Source: Ruminiclostridium sp. (GTDB lineage: Bacteria > Bacillota > Clostridia > Oscillospirales > Ruminococcaceae). Taken from it: a stretch of DNA of 57,088 nucleotides. The notes below the pieces were generated by a model that did no database searches, was not told the origin of the DNA, and worked only from the letters and a program-made list of their open reading frames with translations. Below are positions 50,267-57,088 of this stretch, in pieces. Positions within the stretch are counted from its first letter, which is position 1; the number at the start of each line of letters is the position of its first letter. Both the position numbers and the translations under genes were made by a program. Location of the stretch: the NCBI GenBank assembly GCA_017479645.1, contig JAFVBZ010000043.1, positions 1 to 57,088 of the forward strand, read 5' to 3'.

Positions 50267-51937
50267 ATGCCAATCATTATCACAATACTTGTGCTGTATA
50301 TCGCGGTCGCGGTCGGCATAGGTATTTACTGCAACAGAAAGGCAAACACAGTAAACGAATATGTCCTCGGCGGACGTTCGGTAGGTCCGTGGATAACGGC
50401 TTTCGCATACGGAACAAGCTACTTCTCCGCAGTCATATTCGTAGGCTATGCAGGAAAGTTCGGCTGGAACTTCGGCGTTTCGTCCACATGGGTCGGTATA
50501 GGAAACTGCCTTATCGGCTCGCTTATGGCATGGGCGCTTATGGGAAGACGTACCCGCGTTATGTCGAAGCACCTCGAAAGCGCGACAATGCCGGAATTCT
50601 TCGAGAAGCGCTATCTCAGCAAAGCTCTTAAGGTAGTTGCGGCGATAATCGTCTTCATCTTCCTTATACCCTACACTGCTTCCGTTTACAACGGACTTTC
50701 GAGACTGTTTGAGATGGTATTCCAGATAGACTACGCTGTATGCGTTATCGCAATGGCAGTAGTTACAGCGGTCTATGTAATACTCGGCGGATATAAGGCC
50801 ACCGCTTACAACGACTTTGTGCAGGGCATAATAATGCTTGTGGGAATAGCTGCGGTAGTTATCGCTACCCTCAACAGCAAGGGCGGATTCTATGAAGCTC
50901 TCAACCAGATGTCGCAGATACCCAATGACAAGGGCGTGCTTGCGGGAATGCAGGGCGCGTATGCAAGCTTCTTCGGACCGGATCCGATCAACCTGCTCGG
51001 CGTTGTGATACTGACTTCGCTTGGTACATGGGGACTTCCGCAGATGGTCACGAAGTTCTACACCATAAAGAACGAGCGTTCGATCAAGTCCGGTACTATC
51101 GTTTCCACAATATTCGCATTCGTTGTGGCAGGAGGCTGCTACTTCCTCGGCGGTTTCGGACGTATATTCGTAGAGCCCGATGCCAACGGAAATCCCGTGA
51201 GCGGATTCGACTCGATTATCCCGACGATGCTTGAAAAGCTCCCCGATCTTCTTATCGGTATAGTCGTTGTTCTTGTCCTTTCGGCTTCGATGTCCACACT
51301 CTCTTCTCTCGTACTTACATCGAGCTCGTCGATAACACTTGACCTTATCAAGCCGATTATGAAGGGAAAGCTGGACGAAAAGAAGCAGCTTATAGTGCTT
51401 CGTGTTTTCGTAGCGGTATTCCTTGTTATCTCCGTAGTTATCGCGCTTAACAAGAACGCACTTATCTCCGATCTTATGGGTTATTCGTGGGGTGCGCTTG
51501 CGGGTGCATTCTTAGCGCCGTTCCTCTACGGACTTTTCTGGAAAAAGACCACAAGAACGAGTGTATGGGTAAGTTTCGCGTTCGGCATCGGTGTAACTGT
51601 GCTGCATCTTATCCTCGGCTCTATGGGAATGCTTTCCGGAACGTTCCTCGGATTTACAGTCGCATCTCCGGTAAACCTCGGCGCATTCACAATGGTATGC
51701 TCGCTTATAATCGTACCTGTGGTGAGCCTTATCACTCCCAAGCTTAAGAAAGCCGACACCGACAGGATATTCAGCTGCTACGACAAGCGCGTCGTAGTTC
51801 AGCAGCGCGAAGCTATCACTGCCGGGAACGATGTTGTGGGAAATGACGAAGAAGCACCGGCAAAATCAGTTTCTTCCGCCGCTTCCGGCAAACCTTCAAA
51901 CAGCGGAAAGAAGAACAAGAAAAAGAAGAAAAAATGA
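50267..51937 (+). CDS. Sodium:solute symporter (SSS family)
   Basis: The 556-residue membrane transporter has about thirteen helices. Family signatures are EYVLGGRSVGPWITAFAYGTSYFSAVIFVGYAGKFGWNFG (about residues 30-70), YVILGGYKATAYNDFVQGIIML and SASMSTLSSLVLTSSSSITLD, which holds sodium-site Ser/Thr residues near the fifth inverted-repeat helix. The solute is unknown, and proline, pantothenate or other organic acids are all possible. The C-terminal cytoplasmic tail of about 55 residues ends in a run of lysines (GKKNKKKKKK). AAAGGAGAG at 50252-50260 supports the ATG. It is transcribed alone. Confidence 0.92.
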   Translation: MPIIITILVLYIAVAVGIGIYCNRKANTVNEYVLGGRSVGPWITAFAYGTSYFSAVIFVGYAGKFGWNFGVSSTWVGIGNCLIGSLMAWALMGRRTRVMSKHLESATMPEFFEKRYLSKALKVVAAIIVFIFLIPYTASVYNGLSRLFEMVFQIDYAVCVIAMAVVTAVYVILGGYKATAYNDFVQGIIMLVGIAAVVIATLNSKGGFYEALNQMSQIPNDKGVLAGMQGAYASFFGPDPINLLGVVILTSLGTWGLPQMVTKFYTIKNERSIKSGTIVSTIFAFVVAGGCYFLGGFGRIFVEPDANGNPVSGFDSIIPTMLEKLPDLLIGIVVVLVLSASMSTLSSLVLTSSSSITLDLIKPIMKGKLDEKKQLIVLRVFVAVFLVISVVIALNKNALISDLMGYSWGALAGAFLAPFLYGLFWKKTTRTSVWVSFAFGIGVTVLHLILGSMGMLSGTFLGFTVASPVNLGAFTMVCSLIIVPVVSLITPKLKKADTDRIFSCYDKRVVVQQREAITAGNDVVGNDEEAPAKSVSSAASGKPSNSGKKNKKKKKK

Positions 51938-51974
51938 TCGTTTCGAAAGCAGCCAACATCAGACACATATAAAT

Positions 51975-52040
51975 GCGAAGCGAATGAAAGTCTTTGGAAA
52001 GGGGTTCGGGGGAGAACCTTTCTTCAGAAAGGTTTCCCCC
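51975..52040 (-). repeat. Dispersed hairpin repeat, inverted copy
   Basis: GGGGGAGAACCTTTC (52008-52022) pairs with GAAAGGTTTCCCCC (52027-52040) with one bulged base and a TTCA loop. Read on the minus strand, the hairpin and the sequence beyond it (CGAACCCCTTTCC, then AAAGACTTTC and CGCTTCGC) match the repeat at 32905-32972. The hairpin ends just before the ribosome binding site of the next gene. Confidence 0.65.
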
Positions 52041-52060
52041 GATCTAAAGGAGGAAATGGA

Positions 52061-53386
52061 ATGTTTTTTGACAAGACGGCAGAAACCATGCCGAGAAGCG
52101 AGATCGAGAAGATACAGCTTGAAAAGCTGAAAAAGACAGCGGTTTACTGCTACGAGAATGTTAAGCTCTACAAGGACAAGTTTGACAAGGCGGGCTTCGA
52201 TCCCACAAAGATCAAGACCCTCAGTGATATAAAGTATATCCCGTTCACCACAAAAGAGGACTTCCGCGACAACTACCCCTTCGGTATGTTCGCTGTACCG
52301 ATGAAGGATATCGTGCGTATCCACGCATCTTCCGGAACTACCGGAAAGCCTACTGTTGTCGGTTACACCAAGAATGACCTCGATATGTGGAGCGACTGCA
52401 TGGCGCGTATAATCTGCGCTGCCGGCGCTACTCCCGACGATATAGTTCAGATCTGCTTCGGCTACGGTCTGTTTACCGGTGCGCTCGGACTGCACTACGG
52501 TCTTGAAAAGCTCGGCGCGGCTGTTGTTCCAAGCTCTTCCGGCAATACCGAAAAGACTGTAATGATGATGCGCGACTTCGGCACTACCGCGCTTGTATCC
52601 ACTCCCTCCTACGCCCTGCGTATAGGTGAAGTTATGGAGGAAGTCGGCATAAAGCCCGAAGAAATAAAGCTTCGCCTCGGACTCCTCGGCTCCGAAGGCT
52701 GCACACCCGAAATGCGCGATCAGATCGAAAGCAAGCTCCACATGTTCGTAACCGATAACTACGGCATGAGCGAGCTTATGGGACCCGGAGTATCCGGCGA
52801 ATGCACAGAGCGCTGCGGTATGCACTTCAACGAGGATCACTTCCTCCCCGAAATAATAGATCCTTCTACCGGCGAGAACCTCCCCGAAGGTCAGAGCGGT
52901 GAGCTTGTTGTCACCACCCTCGACAAGGAAGGTCTGCCTGTGCTCAGATACAAGACACACGATATCACCTCCATAACATACGAACCCTGCAAGTGCGGAA
53001 GAACTCATGCGCGTATGATGAAGCCTACCGGACGTACTGACGATATGCTGAAGATCCGCGGCGTAAACGTGTTCCCGTCCCAGATAGAGAGCGTGCTTAT
53101 GGTAATTCCGGAGATCGCGCCCCATTATCAGCTCGTTGTAGGACGCGAAGGCTCCGCCGATAACCTCGAAGTCAAAGTCGAACTCGCAGACGCTTCTCTG
53201 CTTACCGATTACAGAGAAGTAGAGGCTCTCCGCAACCGTGTACATCACGATCTCAAGACCGTTCTCGGCATAAGCACAAAGGTCTCCCTCGTTGAGCCCA
53301 AGTCGATCGAGCGTACAGCCGGCAAGGCAAAGCGGGTTATCGACAACCGCCCGAAAGAGACTGCAACATTCTCGGTAGAGAAGTAA
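52061..53386 (+). CDS. PaaK-type phenylacetate-CoA ligase (AMP-forming)
   Basis: The 441-residue adenylate-forming enzyme activates an aryl or related carboxylic acid as its CoA thioester. The AMP-binding loop is ASSGTTGKP (residues 89-97). Other family marks are FGYGLFTGALGLHYGLE, NYGMSELMGPGVSGEC, LRYKTHDI and GRTDDMLKIRGVNVFPSQIE, with the AMP-binding C-terminal domain at about 345-430. In gut clostridia such genes often act in aromatic amino-acid fermentation, but no indolepyruvate oxidoreductase lies beside it here. GGAGG at 52049-52053 precedes the ATG. A repeat element and an acyl carrier protein gene follow. Confidence 0.93.
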   Translation: MFFDKTAETMPRSEIEKIQLEKLKKTAVYCYENVKLYKDKFDKAGFDPTKIKTLSDIKYIPFTTKEDFRDNYPFGMFAVPMKDIVRIHASSGTTGKPTVVGYTKNDLDMWSDCMARIICAAGATPDDIVQICFGYGLFTGALGLHYGLEKLGAAVVPSSSGNTEKTVMMMRDFGTTALVSTPSYALRIGEVMEEVGIKPEEIKLRLGLLGSEGCTPEMRDQIESKLHMFVTDNYGMSELMGPGVSGECTERCGMHFNEDHFLPEIIDPSTGENLPEGQSGELVVTTLDKEGLPVLRYKTHDITSITYEPCKCGRTHARMMKPTGRTDDMLKIRGVNVFPSQIESVLMVIPEIAPHYQLVVGREGSADNLEVKVELADASLLTDYREVEALRNRVHHDLKTVLGISTKVSLVEPKSIERTAGKAKRVIDNRPKETATFSVEK

Positions 53387-53393
53387 TTATTTC

Positions 53394-53615
53394 AATTCAC
53401 AATGCACTTTATCAATGCACAATTCACAATGCACAATGCACAATTGTGGTGTGCGCTTCGCGCACATATCTGAATTGTGACAAAGCGGCGGGCTATGCCT
53501 CATAATAACAACAAGTGCATTAACAGGAAAATGGATATCGTGTTTCGTCACGATTTAAATTCTGCGGCGCAAGCCGCACCTTAATTGTGCATTTTGCATT
53601 GTGAATTGTGCATTT
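53394..53615. mobile_element. MITE-like composite inverted repeat, copy D (before the acyl carrier gene)
   Basis: The left arm of heptamers (53394-53448) and right arm (53583-53615) enclose a GTGTGCGC/GCGCAC hairpin, ATCTGAATTGTGAC (53468-53481), a core, GTCACGATTTAAAT (53547-53560) and a TGCGGC/GCCGCA hairpin. The core end (GGAAAAT..ATATC) resembles copy A in the same orientation. It begins eight bases after the PaaK-type gene and ends just before the next ribosome binding site. No gene lies inside. Confidence 0.65.
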
Positions 53616-53632
53616 TAAAAAGCGGAGGAATT

Positions 53633-53875
53633 ATGGATAAGATATACGAGCGACTTACACAGGTGTTCAGAGACTTTTTTGACGACGACAGCATCGAGAT
53701 AGATGAGGATACCACAGCCGATGATATCGACGACTGGGACAGCCTCAGCCATATCACCCTCATGTCCGCAGTAGAGGACGAGTTCGGCGTGAAATTCACA
53801 ATGGGCGAGGTCTCCGGAATGGGTAATGTCGGAGAAATGGCAGAGATCATAAAGGCACGCGGCACAAAACTTTGA
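53633..53875 (+). CDS. Acyl carrier protein
   Basis: The 80-residue acidic carrier protein has the phosphopantetheine site D36-S37-L in WDSLSHITLMSAVEDEFGVKF. It starts MDKIYERLTQVFRDFFDDDS. The W-D-S-L-S-H form is common in carriers outside the fatty acid synthase, such as those loading special acyl groups. The FkbH-like enzyme at 42968 and the PaaK-type ligase just upstream are the candidate partners. GCGGAGG at 53622-53628 supports the ATG at 53633, and an upstream ATG lies in the repeat element. It stands alone between copy D and the glnA promoter. Confidence 0.9.
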   Translation: MDKIYERLTQVFRDFFDDDSIEIDEDTTADDIDDWDSLSHITLMSAVEDEFGVKFTMGEVSGMGNVGEMAEIIKARGTKL

Positions 53876-53883
53876 AAAAACAG

Positions 53884-53912
53884 TTGACAAATGCGCCGTA
53901 ATGTAATATAAT
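53884..53912 (+). promoter_or_regulatory. Consensus sigma-A promoter for glutamine synthetase
   Basis: A perfect TTGACA (53884-53889), a 17-bp spacer and a perfect TATAAT (53907-53912) lie 104 bases before the start codon. They are upstream of a terminator hairpin in the leader. Confidence 0.9.
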
Positions 53913-53929
53913 ATAGCAGTGAACAATGA

Positions 53930-53968
53930 CGTTCCGGTATGGGATAACTATGCCGGAACGACTTTTTT
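53930..53968 (+). terminator. Attenuator-type terminator in the glnA leader
   Basis: CGTTCCGGTAT (53930-53940) pairs with ATGCCGGAACG (53950-53960), with one wobble pair, around a nine-base loop, and is followed by ACTTTTTT. It lies downstream of the gene's own promoter, so most transcripts would stop early unless it is overcome. Confidence 0.75.
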
Positions 53969-54016
53969 ATCAGAAAATCAATTATCAGCCAACATATATA
54001 CAGGAGGAAAACCGAA

Positions 54017-56140
54017 ATGAACGAAAAGACAGATGTTGCAAGAATATTCGGCGATGATGTATTTGACGAATCCACGATGCGTCAGAGACTGCCGAAAGAG
54101 GTGTTCAGAAAGCTGAAAGCGACTATGAATTCCAACCGCGAGCTGGACAGCTCCATAGCGGAGAGCGTTGCCGCGGCAATGAAGGACTGGGCAGTGGAGA
54201 AGGGCGCTACCCACTACACTCACTGGTTCCAGCCTATGACAAATATCACTGCCGAAAAGCACGACAGCTTTATTGCGCCTACCGGCGACGGCGCGGTTAT
54301 AATGGAGTTTTCCGGCAAGGAGCTCGTAAAGGGCGAACCGGACGCATCTTCATTCCCCTCCGGCGGTATCCGCGCGACGTTTGAAGCCCGCGGATATACG
54401 GCATGGGATCCGACTTCCTATGCATTCATCAAAGACGGTACCCTCTATATCCCTACCGCCTTCTGCTCCTACACAGGTGAAGCACTTGACAAGAAAACAC
54501 CGCTTCTGCGTTCAATGGACGCTCTTTCCGATCAGGCAATGAGAATACTCCGTCTTTTCGGCAACACTTCCTCCAAGCGCGTTATCGCTACAGTCGGCGC
54601 GGAGCAGGAATACTTCCTTATCGACAAGTCCGTTTACGAAAAGCGCAAGGACCTTATCTATACCGGAAGAACGCTCTTCGGCGCACCTCCGCTTAAAGGT
54701 CAGGAAATGGACGATCATTACTTCGGCGCACTCAACAGCCGTGTTCACACATATATGCGCGATCTCGACGACGCGCTCTGGAGACTCGGAGTAATGTCAA
54801 AGACCGAGCATAACGAAGTTGCACCCGCACAGCACGAAATGGCGCCGATTTTCTCCAGCGCGAATGCCGCGGCGGATCAGAACCAGCTCACTATGGAAGT
54901 TATGCAGAAAACAGCGCTTCGTCACGGCATGGTATGTCTCCTGCATGAAAAGCCTTTCGACGGCGTGAACGGCTCCGGCAAGCATGACAACTGGGCGCTT
55001 TCCACCGATGACGGACAGAACCTGCTCAATCCCGGCAAGTCGCCTATGGAGAACGTACAGTTCCTTACATTCCTTGCCGCAGTAATAAAGAGCGTTGACG
55101 AATATCCGGAGCTCCTGCGCCTTTCCGTGGCGACTGCCGGAAATGATCACCGTCTCGGCGGAAATGAAGCGCCTCCCGCTGTTGTATCCGTATTCCTCGG
55201 TGAGGAGCTTGACGCTGTTGTTGAAGCTATTATCAGCGGCGGTACGGTGCCGAAGAAGAGCACCGATTTCGATCTCGGCGTACTTGCGCTCCCGCATTTC
55301 AAGAAGGACTCCACAGACCGCAACAGAACCTCTCCCTTTGCATTTACCGGCAACAAGTTCGAGTTCAGAATGGTTGGTTCATCTCAGAATGTTGCGACTG
55401 CAAACATCATTCTCAACACTATCGTTGCAGAGGAGCTGAAACAGTTCGCCGACGAGCTTGAATTCGCATCAAGCGAGGGAAGCGAAGCCTTCAACCGCGA
55501 TGCCTTTGAAAAGGCACTGCATGATCTGCTTGCGCGCACATTCAGAGAGCACAAGCGCATAATCTTCAACGGCAATGCTTACGACGAAGCATGGCTGAAG
55601 GAAGCGGAGAGACGCGGACTTCCGAACCTGGTTTCTTCCGTTGACGCTATCCCTCACTTTGAGGACGAAAAGAGCATGAAGGTGTTCACCGCTCACAAGG
55701 TCTTCTCCGAGCGCGAGATACACGCAAGAACCGAGATACTGCTCGAAAACTACTACAAGACGATAAACATAGAAGCTCACACCGTTACCGACATGGTCAA
55801 GCATCAGTATGCACCGGCGGTAATGGCATTCATCAAGTTCCTGTGCGATACTGCGGCTTCAAAGAAGAACATAGGTATCGATGCTGATGTGGAGATCGAG
55901 ACTGCCGAAAGAGCGACCGCGCTTGAAAAGGCAATGGTAAGCAGCTGCGGTGAGCTCTGTGATCTTCTTGGTCAGGCTTCTTCATTCTCCGATGCGAAAG
56001 AGACTGCCGTATTCTTCCACGACAAGGTGCTTGCGAAGATGAACGAGATCCGCGCGGTTGTAGATGAGCTTGAAACGTTTGTCGGCGACGATTTCTGGCC
56101 GGTTCCGACATATGGCGACATACTGTTCAGCGTAAAGTAA
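54017..56140 (+). CDS. glnN: Glutamine synthetase type III
   Basis: This is the large, 707-residue form of glutamine synthetase, which makes glutamine from glutamate, ammonium and ATP. Type III marks are [24 protein letters not shown] (about residues 111-134) and [11 protein letters not shown]. The catalytic blocks are [57 protein letters not shown] and [21 protein letters not shown]. The C-terminal helical domain, about residues 480-700, is specific to this type. GGAGG at 54003-54007 precedes the ATG. Regulation by a leader terminator is suggested by the sequence upstream. Confidence 0.96.
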   Translation: MNEKTDVARIFGDDVFDESTMRQRLPKEVFRKLKATMNSNRELDSSIAESVAAAMKDWAVEKGATHYTHWFQPMTNITAEKHDSFIAPTGDGAVIMEFSGKELVKGEPDASSFPSGGIRATFEARGYTAWDPTSYAFIKDGTLYIPTAFCSYTGEALDKKTPLLRSMDALSDQAMRILRLFGNTSSKRVIATVGAEQEYFLIDKSVYEKRKDLIYTGRTLFGAPPLKGQEMDDHYFGALNSRVHTYMRDLDDALWRLGVMSKTEHNEVAPAQHEMAPIFSSANAAADQNQLTMEVMQKTALRHGMVCLLHEKPFDGVNGSGKHDNWALSTDDGQNLLNPGKSPMENVQFLTFLAAVIKSVDEYPELLRLSVATAGNDHRLGGNEAPPAVVSVFLGEELDAVVEAIISGGTVPKKSTDFDLGVLALPHFKKDSTDRNRTSPFAFTGNKFEFRMVGSSQNVATANIILNTIVAEELKQFADELEFASSEGSEAFNRDAFEKALHDLLARTFREHKRIIFNGNAYDEAWLKEAERRGLPNLVSSVDAIPHFEDEKSMKVFTAHKVFSEREIHARTEILLENYYKTINIEAHTVTDMVKHQYAPAVMAFIKFLCDTAASKKNIGIDADVEIETAERATALEKAMVSSCGELCDLLGQASSFSDAKETAVFFHDKVLAKMNEIRAVVDELETFVGDDFWPVPTYGDILFSVK

Positions 56141-56158
56141 AAAACGGAGGACAAAGGA

Positions 56159-57037
56159 ATGGCAATTTTTTGCGGAAAATGCGGCAGTCAGATGGAGGAC
56201 GGCACAGCGTTCTGTACCAATTGCGGAGCACCGCTCGACAGGAAGCCTGTACAGCAGCAGTATATTCAGCAGCCTGTGCAGCAGCCCGCTCCCGCTTATC
56301 AGTATTATGCGCAGCCCCAGCCCGTGGAGCATAAAAGCTCGGCTATCGCGATATGCGCTTTCATTTTCTCGTTTATCATCGCTCCGGTCGGACTTATCCT
56401 CGGCATAATCGGGCTTGTGAAGAAAAATGCCGGCACAAAGGGACTGTCGGTCGCCGCTGTGATAATAGGCGCGATAGGAACGCTGTTGTCATTGGTACTT
56501 GCGTCGATACTTATTCCGTCAATGCTCGGATATGTGAACCGGAGCAAACAGACGAGCGCGAATACCGTTGCTGCGACGATAGTGCGCACTGTGAGTCTTT
56601 CTCTCGTTGATGCCGAAAACGCCGGCTTCGGCATGAAGCCGGGACGGCTCCAGGAGTTCGATATCAAAGCCGTGAATGGGAAGTGGACTGTGAGTGCCGC
56701 AGACCCGGACAATTTCTTCTCCAACGGGACTTCTTCATGGGGTCAGAGTGCTTCCGGCATCTATGACGATGTTGTGAAGATGGCTCCGTCCGGCGAAAAC
56801 GAACTGCTTCTCGCTCTTGCGGATAAGCTTTCCGATATAAACAAGGCTTCGATACATATTGCAGTTTATGACGGGAGATGCACGGCATGTGCGTTCTCGC
56901 AGGAGACGTATAACACGCTTGCCGAGATCGTTGATTATCCGAAGATCGACGAACATGGCGAATTCAGCGATTATTCGCGGTGGAAAGATAATAATAAATC
57001 CCGTATAATCGGTTTATTTCCCATTGTTATATATTAA
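56159..57037 (+). CDS. Zinc-ribbon/DUF4190-like membrane protein
   Basis: The 292-residue protein starts with a zinc ribbon (CGKCGSQMEDGTAFCTNCG, ligands C5, C8, C19 and C22). A Gln/Pro/Tyr-rich linker of about 30 residues follows. Two membrane helices at about residues 60-85 and 95-125 have the DUF4190 pattern (AIAICAFIFSFIIAPVGLILGIIGLV and GLSVAAVIIGAIGTLLSLVLA). The rest, about residues 130-290, is a soluble domain with no recognised family. GGAGGACAAAGGA precedes the ATG at 56159. The architecture resembles other zinc-ribbon membrane proteins of clostridia of unknown role. The remaining 51 bases of the window hold nothing I can identify. Confidence 0.8.
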   Translation: MAIFCGKCGSQMEDGTAFCTNCGAPLDRKPVQQQYIQQPVQQPAPAYQYYAQPQPVEHKSSAIAICAFIFSFIIAPVGLILGIIGLVKKNAGTKGLSVAAVIIGAIGTLLSLVLASILIPSMLGYVNRSKQTSANTVAATIVRTVSLSLVDAENAGFGMKPGRLQEFDIKAVNGKWTVSAADPDNFFSNGTSSWGQSASGIYDDVVKMAPSGENELLLALADKLSDINKASIHIAVYDGRCTACAFSQETYNTLAEIVDYPKIDEHGEFSDYSRWKDNNKSRIIGLFPIVIY

Positions 57038-57088
57038 TCAGTCTGTCGGTCAGCCGCATTGCGTAACCGTCAGGTGACAGAAGGGGGG

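Noticed and set aside
53930-53960. ANTAR-type dual hairpin in the glnA leader
   Set aside because: Only one hairpin with a nine-base loop is visible. The paired hexaloop hairpins with A at loop position 1 and G at position 4 are absent.
1-57088. tRNA, rRNA or transposase genes
   Set aside because: The larger spacers were read for tRNA-like cloverleafs with CCA-type ends and for transposase motifs, and none could be supported. A covariance-model scan would settle the tRNA question.

Overview
The window looks like a chromosomal segment of a motile, anaerobic, low-oxygen-lifestyle Firmicute, most likely from the Oscillospirales/Ruminococcaceae side of the Clostridia. The grounds are: flagellar genes in clostridial order with FliY, CheC and CheD; pyruvate phosphate dikinase; the SCIFF peptide with its radical SAM maturase; DHHW-family surface proteins; type III glutamine synthetase; many consensus sigma-A promoters (TTGACA/17 bp/TATAAT) and AGGAGG ribosome binding sites. 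No rRNA, tRNA, CRISPR array, prophage or transposase gene was seen. The species cannot be named from the sequence.

Layout. 1-4027: start of ppdK (minus strand, cut by the window edge), cytidine deaminase, a predicted beta-propeller-like protein (minus strand) and a MATE exporter. 4163-25083: a 20-kb flagellar/chemotaxis locus that begins with a strong promoter at fliK and runs flgD, a TIGR02530-type gene, flgE, flbD, motA, motB, fliM, fliY, cheY, fliO, fliP, fliQ, fliR, flhB, flhA, then (after an inserted repeat element) the motility sigma factor, two rod/hook-basal genes, cheC, cheD and a FapA/DUF342 gene. fliL, flhF, flhG and the cheA/B/W genes that often sit in this order are not present, nor are flgB/C and fliE-J. 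25358-31212: a DUF6033-like protein, recJ, a small AT-rich pair (zinc-ribbon membrane protein and XRE regulator), and the SCIFF peptide with its maturase. 31397-38708: an HtrA-type protease, a repeat-rich spacer, a small unknown protein, an ECF transporter S component, mfd, a small helical protein and pth. 38732-46620: two tandem DHHW proteins (the first with a long KRKAEEEA-repeat stalk), an FkbH-like HAD/GNAT enzyme, and two related surface proteins with SPNTG sorting-type tails. 46757-57037: sugar kinase (rhamnulokinase-like), GNAT, PfkB-family kinase, nitroreductase, a sodium:solute symporter, a PaaK-type ligase, an acyl carrier protein, glutamine synthetase III and a zinc-ribbon/DUF4190-like membrane protein.

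How it fits together. The flagellar part builds hook, stator, switch and export gate and carries the CheY/CheC/CheD/FliY adaptation and signal-termination branch. The DHHW/FkbH/ACP genes suggest decoration of a surface polymer or surface protein, but the membrane O-acyltransferase expected with them is not in the window.

The most interesting non-gene structure is a family of composite inverted-repeat elements (three full copies of about 220-270 bp and one half copy) built from ACAATGC/ACAATTC heptamer arms, small GC hairpins, an inner ATCTGAATYGTGAC inverted repeat and a related core. Every full copy ends directly in front of the ribosome binding site of the next gene. Other notable points are displaced, duplicated EIDALF-like peptides in FliY, coding tandem repeats in FliY and the first DHHW protein, and structured leaders in front of scfB, rhaB and glnA.
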